A stretch of 64,000 nucleotides of DNA from Flavobacterium eburneipallidum (GTDB lineage: Bacteria; Bacteroidota; Bacteroidia; Flavobacteriales; Flavobacteriaceae). The DNA is taken from the NCBI RefSeq assembly GCF_027111355.2, contig NZ_CP114291.2, positions 2,356,001 through 2,420,000 on the forward strand, written 5' to 3'. The notes under the pieces are model-generated. The model was not told the DNA's origin, did not search any database, and saw only the letters and a program-made list of their open reading frames with translations. Of this stretch, positions 26,878-35,867 are shown in pieces. How positions within the stretch are numbered: the stretch's first letter is position 1; the number at the start of each line of letters is the position of its first letter. A program made the translations under genes and the position numbers.

Positions 26878-28974
26878 ATGAAAAATACAGATCCAAAACA
26901 CAAGCACACTTATGATGCTCAAGGCAAAATGACTTGCTGTTCACAAGAAGAAAAAATAAATAAAATAGCAGATAAGCAGGTAAAAAAGAAAACTAAAAAA
27001 GAAAGCTGTTGTAGCAACGAACACGATGATACAAAGGCTAAAAAAGTAGTAAAGGATCAGCACAATCACGATGAGCATTCGGATGATGACGGACACGACC
27101 ATTCAGGCGGTAATCAAACGACGTTTCAAATGTTCTTGCCAGCAGTTATAAGTTTTGTGCTATTACTCATTGCTATTGGTTTTGATAATTATTTTCCACA
27201 AACTTGGTTCACTGGCTGGGTGCGTATTTCTTGGTATGTAGTAGCTTATGCTCCTGTAGGTTTTCCGGTAATAAAAGAAGCTTTTGAAAGCATACGTAAA
27301 GGCGAAATCTTTTCAGAATTCCTATTAATGAGTATTGCTACAATCGGAGCATTCGCTATTGGTGAATATCCCGAAGGTGTTGCCGTAATGCTATTTTATG
27401 CCGTTGGCGAAGTATTTCAAACACTGGCAGTTCAAAGAGCAAAAAACAACATCAAATTATTGTTGGATCAAAGACCAGATACCGCTACAGTTATCAAAGA
27501 GGGCAATACTATTGATAAAAAAGCAGCTGAAATTGTCATTGGAGAAATAATCCAATTACGCCCAGGAGAAAAATTAGCACTCGACGGAAAATTACTTTCA
27601 GATAATGCTTCCTTAAACACAGCAGCATTAACAGGAGAAAGCAAACCAGATACAAAACAAAAAGGAGAAACCGTTCTTGCAGGAATGATTAACCTGAATA
27701 CAGTTGTTCAAGTCGAAGTGACAACGGCTTACACTGATAGTAAGTTGTCAAAAATCCTTGAGATGGTGCAAGATGCCACGGCTAAAAAAGCACCTACCGA
27801 ACTATTTATTCGAAAATTTGCTAAAATATACACCCCAATAGTTGTGTTTTTGGCAATCTGTATTTGTTTAGTTCCAATGATATTCATAGAAAATTATATC
27901 TTCAACGATTGGTTATACCGAGCTTTAGTTTTCTTGGTTATTTCCTGTCCTTGTGCGCTGGTAATTTCTATTCCTTTGGGATATTTTGGAGGTATTGGTG
28001 CAGCAAGTAAAAATGGAATTTTAGTAAAAGGCTCGAATTTTCTAGATATAATGGCATCTATTCAAACAGTAGTTATGGACAAAACTGGAACGCTGACCAA
28101 AGGCGTTTTTAAAGTTCAAAAAGTGGTAGCCGTTGATATTCCGGAAGCTGATTTAATAAAATTCACAGCAGCATTAGAAACCAAATCCACACATCCGGTA
28201 GGAACTGCTATTATTGAATATGCCAAAGGTTCAGAAAAAGAGGTAACCGTTACCGATGTCGAAGAAATTGCAGGACACGGATTGAAAGGTAATGTAGAAG
28301 GAAAAGAAATATTGGCAGGAAATGTAAAATTAATGAAGAAATTCAATATCACTTACGATGCTGAAATCGACAACACACCTTTTACAATAATAGTTATTGC
28401 CATCAATCAAAAATATGCAGGATACTTTCTAATTGCTGACGAAATAAAAGAAGATGCAAAAACAGCTATTGAAAGTTTGCATAAAATAAACATCAAAACC
28501 GTAATGCTTTCGGGAGATAAACAAGCAGTCGTTGATGCTGTTGCAAAAGAATTAAATATCGATCAAGCCTATGGCGATTTGTTACCTGAAAACAAAGTAG
28601 AAAAAGTAGAGGAACTTAAATCACAAAACCTAAAAATTGCTTTTGTGGGCGATGGCGTAAACGATGCGCCAGTGGTTGCCCTTGCCGATGCCGGAATTGC
28701 AATGGGTGGTTTAGGAAGCGATGCCACTATTGAAACGGCTGATATTGTAATTCAGAACGACCAGCCTACAAAAATTTTTACAGCTATAAATATTGGTAAA
28801 AAAACAAAACAAATAGTGTATCAGAACATTGGTTTAGCATTCGCTGTAAAAGCAGTTGTTTTGGTTCTTGGTGCAGGAGGTTTAGCCACAATGTGGGAAG
28901 CTGTTTTTGCAGATGTAGGGGTTGCAATGTTAGCTATTTTGAATGCAATTAGAATACAAAGGATGAAGTTTTAG
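26878..28974 (+). CDS. zntA: Zn/Cd/Pb-type heavy-metal P1B ATPase
   Basis: The 698-residue protein starts with a metal-binding tail of Cys pairs (TCCSQEE, SCCSNEHDD) and a His/Asp-rich stretch (HNHDEHSDDDGHDHS), with no classical HMA domain. Membrane helices follow, then the actuator TGES loop, the ion-site CPC (Cys357-Pro-Cys359), the phosphorylation site Asp401 in DKTGTLT, the SxHP motif THPVGTA and the hinge GDGVNDAP. It exports divalent soft metals using ATP. A long terminator follows. Confidence 0.93.
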   Translation: MKNTDPKHKHTYDAQGKMTCCSQEEKINKIADKQVKKKTKKESCCSNEHDDTKAKKVVKDQHNHDEHSDDDGHDHSGGNQTTFQMFLPAVISFVLLLIAIGFDNYFPQTWFTGWVRISWYVVAYAPVGFPVIKEAFESIRKGEIFSEFLLMSIATIGAFAIGEYPEGVAVMLFYAVGEVFQTLAVQRAKNNIKLLLDQRPDTATVIKEGNTIDKKAAEIVIGEIIQLRPGEKLALDGKLLSDNASLNTAALTGESKPDTKQKGETVLAGMINLNTVVQVEVTTAYTDSKLSKILEMVQDATAKKAPTELFIRKFAKIYTPIVVFLAICICLVPMIFIENYIFNDWLYRALVFLVISCPCALVISIPLGYFGGIGAASKNGILVKGSNFLDIMASIQTVVMDKTGTLTKGVFKVQKVVAVDIPEADLIKFTAALETKSTHPVGTAIIEYAKGSEKEVTVTDVEEIAGHGLKGNVEGKEILAGNVKLMKKFNITYDAEIDNTPFTIIVIAINQKYAGYFLIADEIKEDAKTAIESLHKINIKTVMLSGDKQAVVDAVAKELNIDQAYGDLLPENKVEKVEELKSQNLKIAFVGDGVNDAPVVALADAGIAMGGLGSDATIETADIVIQNDQPTKIFTAINIGKKTKQIVYQNIGLAFAVKAVVLVLGAGGLATMWEAVFADVGVAMLAILNAIRIQRMKF

Positions 28975-29009
28975 CACTAAATTTTAATTTAATTGCCCTA
29001 TTGTATTAC

Positions 29010-29056
29010 AATCACAATTTATTATATCAAATTTATAATAAATTGTGATTTTTTTA
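29010..29056 (+). terminator. Strong Rho-independent terminator after the metal ATPase
   Basis: A 17-bp perfect stem (29010-29026 with 29034-29050), a 7-base loop and a run of T close the bestrophin-MgtC-ATPase unit. The remaining 184 bp to the rteC start show no gene. Confidence 0.85.
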
Positions 29057-29240
29057 TAAGATTTAATTTGTTATTTTTTTACAATTCATCAAAATATTAA
29101 GTATTTTAGTTCGTTAACAATTATACCATTCAAACCAGTATAGCCCTTGAAAAAAACATAGAAATTACTATTAAAGCAGTTAAAAATTTAATCGTGATTT
29201 TTCTCAACTGAAACCTAATTTTCTATATTTCTAACCCTAT

Positions 29241-30722
29241 ATGAAGCCAAAATACATTTTAGAAAACTACGATAGAATCCTAAAAGAAATCAAAAATCCA
29301 AAGATTATTTTCAGTAACGATTTAGTACCTTTTCTAGAAAATTTTACTTCTGAAAGCTTCCTTATCTACCAAGTAGATTTTATAAAACAAGACAGCACCA
29401 CAAAGTACGTTGTCAAAAAACCAATTCACAATCTGCATCCAAAAGCTACAAAAATAAATTTCAAGGAAGTTGATGTTGCGGAAGAATTTAAAACATTAAT
29501 TCCAAAAATACTGGATGAATTAAACATTCTGGAGCATCAAATTAATTTGCGTTGGTGTAGCAAAAACGGCAATACTTTATACATTTTAAAAGCGTGTGAA
29601 ATAGAAGATTTATCCCAAGAAAAACGTTTCTTTCTGTATTGTTATCATTCACTCAAAGATGAAAACTTAAAAATAAAGAAAATAAATAAAGAACTGGTTT
29701 TTAAACTAAAATCAAAAAAAAGAATTGAACAATACATTCATCGAAAGCAGTATGCCCTTGAAAATTTAGCCCATAAATTAATCAAAGAAATCAACCCAAT
29801 AAATTCATCAGAACTTTATCAATTTTCTAATAATTATGATAAAATTGATTGTCTAAAAATTGCCTATATCTATCTTGAAAAATTACTGCGTTTCATAGAA
29901 AAAGAATATCGTAACTACTTAAATGTGGATATTAAAATACCATATCGTTCCACTTTTGTCAAAGAATTTGAAATCACAAAAAAAGGCAAAGAAGTCAAAT
30001 CACAACTATTAAAAAGTAATAGCAACGAAAAGCTATTAAAATTAGCTTTCGAACCCTTACTAAAAATTGAAACAATAAACATTAAGGAAAAATTGACCTA
30101 TTATGAGTTCAATTACTGTTCCGAATTTATCTTGACACTACACAAACAAATCAACTCCGAAAATAATTCCGAAGAAACAATCAAAGAATGCCTTTTCTAT
30201 TTAAACTTCAATTCATTACAGTTTTTTAAATACTTAACTGTTGAGGTTCTACAAGAATTAGAAACACAAGAAAACAATATCAAAAAAATAGATATTCTAT
30301 ACCGATACCTCAAAAATTACAATCAAAAACAAAGTAGAAACTTCATAAAATATAAGCCAAACTTACCTTCGTTAAAAGAACAAATTATTGGTTGGTTAGA
30401 AGAAGAAGTAGAATATTTAACCAAGAAAGTGAAACTAGAAGCCAATCAAAATATTGCTAACGACGAAGAAAAAATCAAATTCTTAACAGGATTGTCAGTG
30501 GCTCAATTAAGTTATTTCTTTGGTCTATTGATGGAAACAGGAATTATAAAACACAAAAACCAAACCGATGTTTTTAGATTCATTTCGGAAAATTTCAAAA
30601 CAAACAACACCGAAAAAATTTCTGTGGATAGTATAAAAGTGAAATATTATAATGTCGAAAGCACTACTAAAAATGTACTTCGAGAAAAAATAATAGAATT
30701 AGTTGGTCTCACGAAGTTCTAA
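29241..30722 (+). CDS. rteC: RteC-family mobile-element regulator
   Basis: The 493-residue protein is rich in Lys, Glu and Tyr. The C-terminal region, with LSVAQLSYFFGLLMETGIIK followed by a helix-turn-helix-like ISVDSIKVKYYNVEST segment, matches the RteC C-terminal domain. In Bacteroides CTnDOT, RteC activates excision genes. Here the gene probably controls excision or transfer functions of the island. A decayed homologue is at 58661-61741. Its 3' end overlaps a small minus-strand gene. Confidence 0.8.
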   Translation: MKPKYILENYDRILKEIKNPKIIFSNDLVPFLENFTSESFLIYQVDFIKQDSTTKYVVKKPIHNLHPKATKINFKEVDVAEEFKTLIPKILDELNILEHQINLRWCSKNGNTLYILKACEIEDLSQEKRFFLYCYHSLKDENLKIKKINKELVFKLKSKKRIEQYIHRKQYALENLAHKLIKEINPINSSELYQFSNNYDKIDCLKIAYIYLEKLLRFIEKEYRNYLNVDIKIPYRSTFVKEFEITKKGKEVKSQLLKSNSNEKLLKLAFEPLLKIETINIKEKLTYYEFNYCSEFILTLHKQINSENNSEETIKECLFYLNFNSLQFFKYLTVEVLQELETQENNIKKIDILYRYLKNYNQKQSRNFIKYKPNLPSLKEQIIGWLEEEVEYLTKKVKLEANQNIANDEEKIKFLTGLSVAQLSYFFGLLMETGIIKHKNQTDVFRFISENFKTNNTEKISVDSIKVKYYNVESTTKNVLREKIIELVGLTKF

Positions 30723-30866
30723 AACTTCTCGCATCATTCTCCAACCAAAACCAACCATTCCAAGCAACACCTCATCCTCAATTTGAAGTAACGAATTAAG
30801 ATCTAAAATTTTATGCAATTCCATAAATCGTTGTAACTCGGGACTAATTACAGTTTCATTTTTCAT
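30699..30866 (-). CDS. Small conserved protein antisense to the rteC end (55 aa)
   Basis: Read from ATG at 30866 down to the stop at 30699, it encodes a 55-residue helical protein starting MKNETVISPELQRFMELHK and ending in a MMREVLELRE segment. It overlaps the last 24 bases of rteC. The same pairing, though decayed, follows the second rteC copy (61718-61810), so the arrangement is old and the frame has been conserved at protein level. No function is known. Confidence 0.65.
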   Translation of the reverse strand: MKNETVISPELQRFMELHKILDLNSLLQIEDEVLLGMVGFGWRMMREVLELRETN

Positions 30867-30944
30867 AATAATATCTTTTTTAATATATACGAAAAAAATC
30901 CATTTTGGTATTGGTACAAACAACAGCGTGGGACATCGATCACC

Positions 30945-31059
30945 AGCCAAAGAGGTACGACCAAGCACCTACAGCTCCGATAAACCGAGCCCACGCATAG
31001 CGTAGGCGAACAGTTTATTTGTAGAGCTGATTTTGAAATTTTGGTCGTTTTCTTTGGCT
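30945..31059. repeat. Structured GC-richer region with nested inverted repeats (candidate origin or RNA)
   Basis: Left-arm blocks AGCCAAAG, CGACCAA, CAGCTC and ATAAAC (30945-30984) are answered in reverse order by GTTTAT, GAGCTG, TTGGTCG and CTTTGGCT (31011-31059), giving a long interrupted hairpin. Its apical part has GC-rich CCCACGC. It is the clearest feature of the 425-bp gap 30867-31291, which also contains a 7-bp GGGGGTT/AACCCCC hairpin at 31211-31228. It lies before the HTH/replication-like genes. An origin or a regulatory RNA are both possible. Confidence 0.45.
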
Positions 31060-31291
31060 CGAAATAACTTTCGCAATATATTTTATAGTGGTTTACCACT
31101 ATTCTGTATTCATTAGGCAAATTTAGTTATAATTGCTTTAAAATAGCTATCCAAAACACATAAATAAAAAACTTTTTTAATGTTATTAGCTGATTTTGTT
31201 GGGGTTTGTTGGGGGTTCCGTAACCCCCTGTAACTGTTTTGGTATTACTTTATTATTTCTCTTTGTCCAAAATATTTAAAACCACGACACT

Positions 31292-31597
31292 ATGGCAATC
31301 GAAGTTATCACTCGCGAAGATTTAAATGAATTTCGCACACTCCTGCTTTCTGATTTAAACACAATCTTTAATTCAAAACCGCAACAGCAAAAACAATGGC
31401 TCAAATCTTCCGAAGTCAGAAAGTTGCTAAACATTTCCCCAGGTACTCTACAGAATCTTCGCATCAATGGAGTGCTATCTTATACCAAAGTTGGCGGAAT
31501 AATTTTCTATGCGTATGCTGATTTGCAAAAAGTTTTAGAAACTAACAAAGTCGAAGCAACTCCCAATTTGTTCAATCCTAAATGGCTGGTAAGATGA
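31292..31597 (+). CDS. Helix-turn-helix (MerR/excisionase-type) DNA-binding protein
   Basis: The 101-residue protein has a helical N-terminus and a central HTH_17-type winged helix: WLKSSEVRKLLNISPGTLQN then LRINGVLSYTKVGGIIFYAY. Such proteins serve as excisionase or regulator in Bacteroidota mobile elements. Its stop codon overlaps the next start as ATGA, so the two genes are translationally coupled. Confidence 0.82.
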   Translation: MAIEVITREDLNEFRTLLLSDLNTIFNSKPQQQKQWLKSSEVRKLLNISPGTLQNLRINGVLSYTKVGGIIFYAYADLQKVLETNKVEATPNLFNPKWLVR

Positions 31598-32442
31598 ATT
31601 ATATCAAACACCTCACAGGGTTTTTCAATCGCATTGCGCTTGAAAACTCACTTAATCCAACACACATCAGTTTATATTTAACACTTTTTCAATGTTGGAA
31701 TGTCAATCGGTTCAAAAATCCAATCACAATCTCCAGAGACGAAATGATGAAAGGAAGCAAAATTGCATCAAAAGCAACCTATCATAAGTGCATTAAGGAA
31801 TTACAAAGATTAGGATTTTTAGACTACCAACCTTCTTTCAATCCGTATTCTGGAACATTGGTTTTTGTGCATAATTTATCCGAAGGCTACATCGAAAAAC
31901 CAATTATTGAAGAAAAAACCAGTTCAAATAATGACCCAACCACACCATTTTTTGAACCAAGCAAACCAAAAAATGAACCTGTTAATGGTAATGTTCCTGA
32001 ACAGGTTAATGAACTGCCTTATATATATAATAATAAACAAACATCTAAAAACAATAAAAACATAGATATAGACACCAATTTTCAAAATTTTGATAATGAT
32101 TTGTTTTTAAAAAACGAAACTGCCGAAAAAAAAGAAAAAAGTTCCGGCAAAAAAGAAAAAGTAAAATCGCCAACATTGGAATCAGTCAAAGAATATTTCA
32201 AGTTTCAAAATTTCACCGAATTTGAAGCGGAACGATTTTTTAATTATTACTCCAGCATCGGTTGGCTCATTGGTGGTAAAACCAAAATGAAAGATTGGCA
32301 AGCTGCTGCACGAAACTGGATGTTGAATACACCTAAATTTTCAGTCAATTTGCCAAATCCACAAGCCCAAAAAGCAAATCCGCAACCAAGAGCCTACAAC
32401 CTCAACGCAACCATTGACAAAAATTATGCAGAACCATTGTAA
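31594..32442 (+). CDS. Replication-initiator/DnaD-like mobile-element protein
   Basis: I choose ATG 31594, which overlaps the previous stop as ATGA; another ATG lies 12 bp upstream. The 282-residue protein has an N-terminal winged-helix-like domain (to about residue 105, ISRDEMMKGSKIASKATYHK), a low-complexity Pro/Asn/Lys linker (about 110-190), and a C-terminal helical piece with FEAERFFNYYSSIGW and MKDWQAAARNWM, as found in phage and plasmid replication proteins that precede a DnaC-type loader. The DnaC-like gene follows. Confidence 0.65.
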   Translation: MNYIKHLTGFFNRIALENSLNPTHISLYLTLFQCWNVNRFKNPITISRDEMMKGSKIASKATYHKCIKELQRLGFLDYQPSFNPYSGTLVFVHNLSEGYIEKPIIEEKTSSNNDPTTPFFEPSKPKNEPVNGNVPEQVNELPYIYNNKQTSKNNKNIDIDTNFQNFDNDLFLKNETAEKKEKSSGKKEKVKSPTLESVKEYFKFQNFTEFEAERFFNYYSSIGWLIGGKTKMKDWQAAARNWMLNTPKFSVNLPNPQAQKANPQPRAYNLNATIDKNYAEPL

Positions 32443-32511
32443 TCCGATTTGTCATTGCGAGGAACGAAGCAATCTACGTTTTGACAAATAAAAAATAAAA
32501 TTTTCAAAACG

Positions 32512-33123
32512 ATGAATTCACAATACAATTATACCGAAATAATGACTTGGTTAGAACAAAAAGGCAAATTGCAGTTTGGCGAAAAGTTCCATTTCAGAGA
32601 AGCGGATGTAATCAATATTCAAAAACTGATTTGCTATTTTCTAAAAGATGAGGTAATGGCAGCCCATTTTAATTTAGATCTATCCAAAGGAATTTTACTT
32701 TCTGGACCTGTTGGTTGCGGTAAAACAACATTGATGACTTTAATGCGACACGTTGCACAACCAAACTATAAATTCATAGTAAAAACCTGCCGAGACATTA
32801 GTTTTGAATTCATCAAAGAAGGCTATCAAACCATTCAAAAATACAGTAACGGAAACAATTCACATAGCGAATACAGAAACTATTGCTTCGATGATTTAGG
32901 TGTAGAAACCAACATAAAATACTATGGAAATGAATGTAACGTAATGGCAGAAATCATACTCTCCAGATACGATATTTTCATTTCAAAACAAGTCATAACA
33001 CACATAACCAGCAACCTTTCCGCTTCTGAAATAGAAGCTGCTTACGGCAACCGTGTTCGCTCCCGTTTGCGAAATATGCTCAACCTAATTGCCTTTGACA
33101 AAGACACGAAAGACAAACGATAA
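32512..33123 (+). CDS. DnaC-like AAA+ ATPase
   Basis: The 203-residue protein has a Walker A motif GPVGCGKTT (about residues 66-74), a Walker B-like CFDDLG near 125, and a downstream sensor region with HITSNLSASEIEAAYG and an arginine pair RVRSRLRNM. This matches the DnaC/IstB-type helicase loader group. With the preceding initiator-like protein it suggests a replication module inside the island. Confidence 0.8.
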   Translation: MNSQYNYTEIMTWLEQKGKLQFGEKFHFREADVINIQKLICYFLKDEVMAAHFNLDLSKGILLSGPVGCGKTTLMTLMRHVAQPNYKFIVKTCRDISFEFIKEGYQTIQKYSNGNNSHSEYRNYCFDDLGVETNIKYYGNECNVMAEIILSRYDIFISKQVITHITSNLSASEIEAAYGNRVRSRLRNMLNLIAFDKDTKDKR

Positions 33124-33164
33124 AGTCATTGTGAAGCAACAAACAAAACTTAAAAATTATACAA

Positions 33165-33812
33165 ATGAGAAAAATAAACACATTCTGGAACTGGTTCCAA
33201 GACAACAATACAACCATCCAAAACATAGTAAATGAAACACCTAAAAATCAAAAGCACATTAGTTTTTGGATAGATAAACACTTGAAATTCTATTGCAAGG
33301 AATTAGATTTTATACTCGTTTTTTCAAAAATAAAAACAACCAAATCCGAAATGATAATTACGGCAAATGGCAATCCGGATTACTTCCACCAAGTGATACA
33401 TTTAGTTGACAATGCACCTCAACTCAAGAACTGGAAATTTACAGCGTTTATTCAACCAACATCTGAAATAGACAAAATTAGTATTGGACTTGATGAACCT
33501 TACTTTTTTCAAGATATTACACTAAAAGCAAGTGAACTCAAATTTGCTGCACTAGATTATGATGAAGAAAAATCAAGATTAGATCTAATTATTTACCTCA
33601 AAAACTACGCATTACATTGTGATAATAAAACATTGCAACAAGCCATTTTTATAGTAATTCAGGATTTATTAGGAGAGAAATCCCTTTTCCAAAATATTAA
33701 TTTAGTCCAATTGGCACAAATGCCCGACAACGATAATGGCTTAATTCACTTGTACGAATTGCAGTTTTATATTGATGAAATTAATGCTTTCAAAAAAAAG
33801 ATAATTCCGTAA
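33165..33812 (+). CDS. Uncharacterised protein with FWxWF start
   Basis: The 215-residue soluble protein starts with INTFWNWFQDN. It contains an alternating strand-rich centre (MIITANGNPDYF, WKFTAFIQP) and an acidic C-terminal half. I have a faint sense that this FWxWF/NWKFxAF pattern belongs to a widespread uncharacterised family, but cannot name it. No signal peptide or membrane helix is seen. It lies 42 bp after the DnaC-like gene and before the promoter of the phosphoribosyltransferase gene. Confidence 0.6.
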   Translation: MRKINTFWNWFQDNNTTIQNIVNETPKNQKHISFWIDKHLKFYCKELDFILVFSKIKTTKSEMIITANGNPDYFHQVIHLVDNAPQLKNWKFTAFIQPTSEIDKISIGLDEPYFFQDITLKASELKFAALDYDEEKSRLDLIIYLKNYALHCDNKTLQQAIFIVIQDLLGEKSLFQNINLVQLAQMPDNDNGLIHLYELQFYIDEINAFKKKIIP

Positions 33813-33846
33813 AAATATAAGTTTTTTTTCTATCCAAAATACCAAC

Positions 33847-33878
33847 TTGTTTTTTGATAAACATTATGCCTACTTTTG
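33847..33878 (+). promoter_or_regulatory. Promoter for the phosphoribosyltransferase-NADAR pair
   Basis: A TTG at 33847-33849 and an exact TAnnTTTG box (TACTTTTG, 33871-33878) are separated by 21 bp, close to the Bacteroidota -33/-7 spacing. Transcription would start about 5 bp further on and reach the ATG at 33905 after a short leader. It makes the pair independent of the replication module. Confidence 0.6.
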
Positions 33879-33904
33879 CAGTCTTGATTGATACTTTTTA
33901 AAAT

Positions 33905-34978
33905 ATGGAAGAAACAGCCGAAAGAATACTTGAAATTTTACAAGATTATCATTGTGATTTTCCAGCGACCAAATACGAAATGTCGGTCGAGCATATTACA
34001 AAATGGGCAAATCAATTTGGAGATGATGCGGCATTTGTGCTTTCAGAATTATTGCATTTTCTGCCACAAGTTTACATTTCCAAAAGCAAAGCAATCGAGT
34101 TACTGAAACAAAGATTAATAGACTTCCAAAATCTTTACAAGTACCAAACAATGAATGAATTCATTGCAAATACGCATTTTATTGATGTTCAAAAAGAAGA
34201 AAAAAGCCAAAAAGAGATTCTAAAATTAGTCAAAGAAATCATTAATAATAACTTCGGAATTAATTACGATCTAACAATAAACGAACCTAAAAAGCATCAT
34301 ATTTATTTTGATGATGTGTTAGCAACCGGAGGTACTATTTATCGAGATATTTCCATTTGGTTAACTGAAAATTTTCAAGATGTTGTTGAAAATAAAAAAA
34401 CGTTTGCATTGAGTTTGTTCTGTTTTCATCAATTGGGTTATGGGAATATGAAATGGGGATTAATGCAAGATGAAGGATTGAAAAAGCTATTTGATACCTT
34501 TGAAGTAAGTAATAATATCATTGAAAAAGTGGTACAAACTAGAGCCAATTATATTATAGAAAATCAAGCAAAATGGAGTAATCAAAAACTAAATTGTGCA
34601 TATCCATTGCAAGAACAATCAAAAGATGTGTTGGTTTATTTAACTAATTTTAGCGAAAGTAGTAGCAAAGTACAAGCATTTAGAACACCCAATACACCGT
34701 TAATCGAAACCTTTTTTACAAACAGTCAAAACAGAAACAAACTCGAAAAAATATTTACCGAAAAGGGATTGGAGCTATTAAAAAAAGTCAATTCGGATGA
34801 AGTTGATTTTGCTAAAAGACCTTTAGGATATACTGTAAGAAGTCATAAAACTTTAGGAACAGGGACTTTGTTTTTTACTTGGCGTAATATATCCAATACT
34901 TGTCCTTTAGTATTTTGGTGGGATGTACCTAGTCACAACTGGACACCATTATTTTGTCTCAAAAACAGAGGTATTTAA
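33905..34978 (+). CDS. Phosphoribosyltransferase-like protein (PRTase-CE type)
   Basis: The 357-residue protein has a helical or winged-helix N-terminal region (about 1-85) and a core with IYFDDVLATGGTIYRD (about 132-147), the acidic-pair and TGxT loop that binds phosphoribosyl diphosphate in type I PRTases. The C-terminal part (about 240-355) is unfamiliar and ends in a segment WWDVPSHNWTPLF with conserved-looking Trp/Pro/His residues. This is the architecture called PRTase-CE in conflict-system surveys; I use that name with caution. The NADAR gene follows 23 bp later, implying joint NAD or ADP-ribose chemistry. Confidence 0.7.
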   Translation: MEETAERILEILQDYHCDFPATKYEMSVEHITKWANQFGDDAAFVLSELLHFLPQVYISKSKAIELLKQRLIDFQNLYKYQTMNEFIANTHFIDVQKEEKSQKEILKLVKEIINNNFGINYDLTINEPKKHHIYFDDVLATGGTIYRDISIWLTENFQDVVENKKTFALSLFCFHQLGYGNMKWGLMQDEGLKKLFDTFEVSNNIIEKVVQTRANYIIENQAKWSNQKLNCAYPLQEQSKDVLVYLTNFSESSSKVQAFRTPNTPLIETFFTNSQNRNKLEKIFTEKGLELLKKVNSDEVDFAKRPLGYTVRSHKTLGTGTLFFTWRNISNTCPLVFWWDVPSHNWTPLFCLKNRGI

Positions 34979-35001
34979 TATTTTTTCATTAATTTGGCAC
35001 T

Positions 35002-35622
35002 ATGAAAATTTCAGAAAGAACATATAACAGTTCAGAAGTTATTGCTTTTAAAAGCACTAAAGAAGAATTTGGAGGTTTATCAAATATGGCTCCGGGTTAT
35101 TCTATTCGTGTAAATGACGTAATTATCCCTTCCGCTGAAGCTTTATACCAAGCGTGTAGATTTCCTTTGTTTCCTCATATTCAAGAAGAAATAATCAATC
35201 AAAACAGTCCAATGACAGCTAAAATGGTTAGTCGAAAATACACCACACACACCAGACAAGATTGGGAAGAAATCAAATATGCAGTAATGTATTGGGTTCT
35301 TAAAGTAAAACTATCTCAAAATTTTGATAAATTCTCTAAAATTTTAAGTAAAACAGGTAATACTCCAATTGTGGAATTATCTCATAAAGACAAAGACTGG
35401 GCAGTTATCGCTGAAACAAAAGACACCCTAAAAGGTAAAAATGCGTTGGGTAGATTACTAATGCAGCTTCGTTCAGAGTTTATTATAAATAATAATGATA
35501 TAGAATGTGTTTGTCCTCCAAACATTAATGGTTTTATGCTGTATGGTTCAGAAATTGAAACTGTTTGTAATCCCGAAACTGAATTAGAAAACAAACTACT
35601 TTTTGATTTAGATTTCGCATAA
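35002..35622 (+). CDS. NADAR-family (YbiA-like) protein
   Basis: The 206-residue protein matches the NADAR fold: EFGGLSNMAP near the start, SAEALYQACRFP, MTAKMVSRKY, a YAVMYWVLKVKLSQN helix, and KGKNALGRLLMQLR near the C-terminus, corresponding to the family motif GxNxLGxxLMxxR. YbiA-type NADAR proteins are N-glycosidases in riboflavin-related metabolism, and others remove ADP-ribose from guanine in DNA. A C-terminal extension of about 45 residues is unusual. It is in one transcription unit with the phosphoribosyltransferase-like gene. Its role here is inferred. Confidence 0.85.
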   Translation: MKISERTYNSSEVIAFKSTKEEFGGLSNMAPGYSIRVNDVIIPSAEALYQACRFPLFPHIQEEIINQNSPMTAKMVSRKYTTHTRQDWEEIKYAVMYWVLKVKLSQNFDKFSKILSKTGNTPIVELSHKDKDWAVIAETKDTLKGKNALGRLLMQLRSEFIINNNDIECVCPPNINGFMLYGSEIETVCNPETELENKLLFDLDFA

Positions 35623-35867
35623 GAAACCTTTATCTTTCTTAACCCATTATCTCATTCAGCTGCACAAAACTTTCATTTAGTCCAAGTATTCCTAAACTCA
35701 AGTCTTTGTTTGCTTCATTTCGCTAATTACGTTTCAAATATCTAGAACATTTTTTTTCGTTCGTTGGTAAAAGTCAAAATGATTTTAAAACACATTAATC
35801 TTTTTTAACAATTGATTAGTAATCAATTAATATAATTTGATTAATTTTGATTCAAATTAAAGCACAA

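Noticed and set aside
31020..31120. Minus-strand frames across 30863-31120
   Set aside because: They cross the nested inverted repeats; Cys/Val-rich composition and no counterpart elsewhere make coding unlikely.
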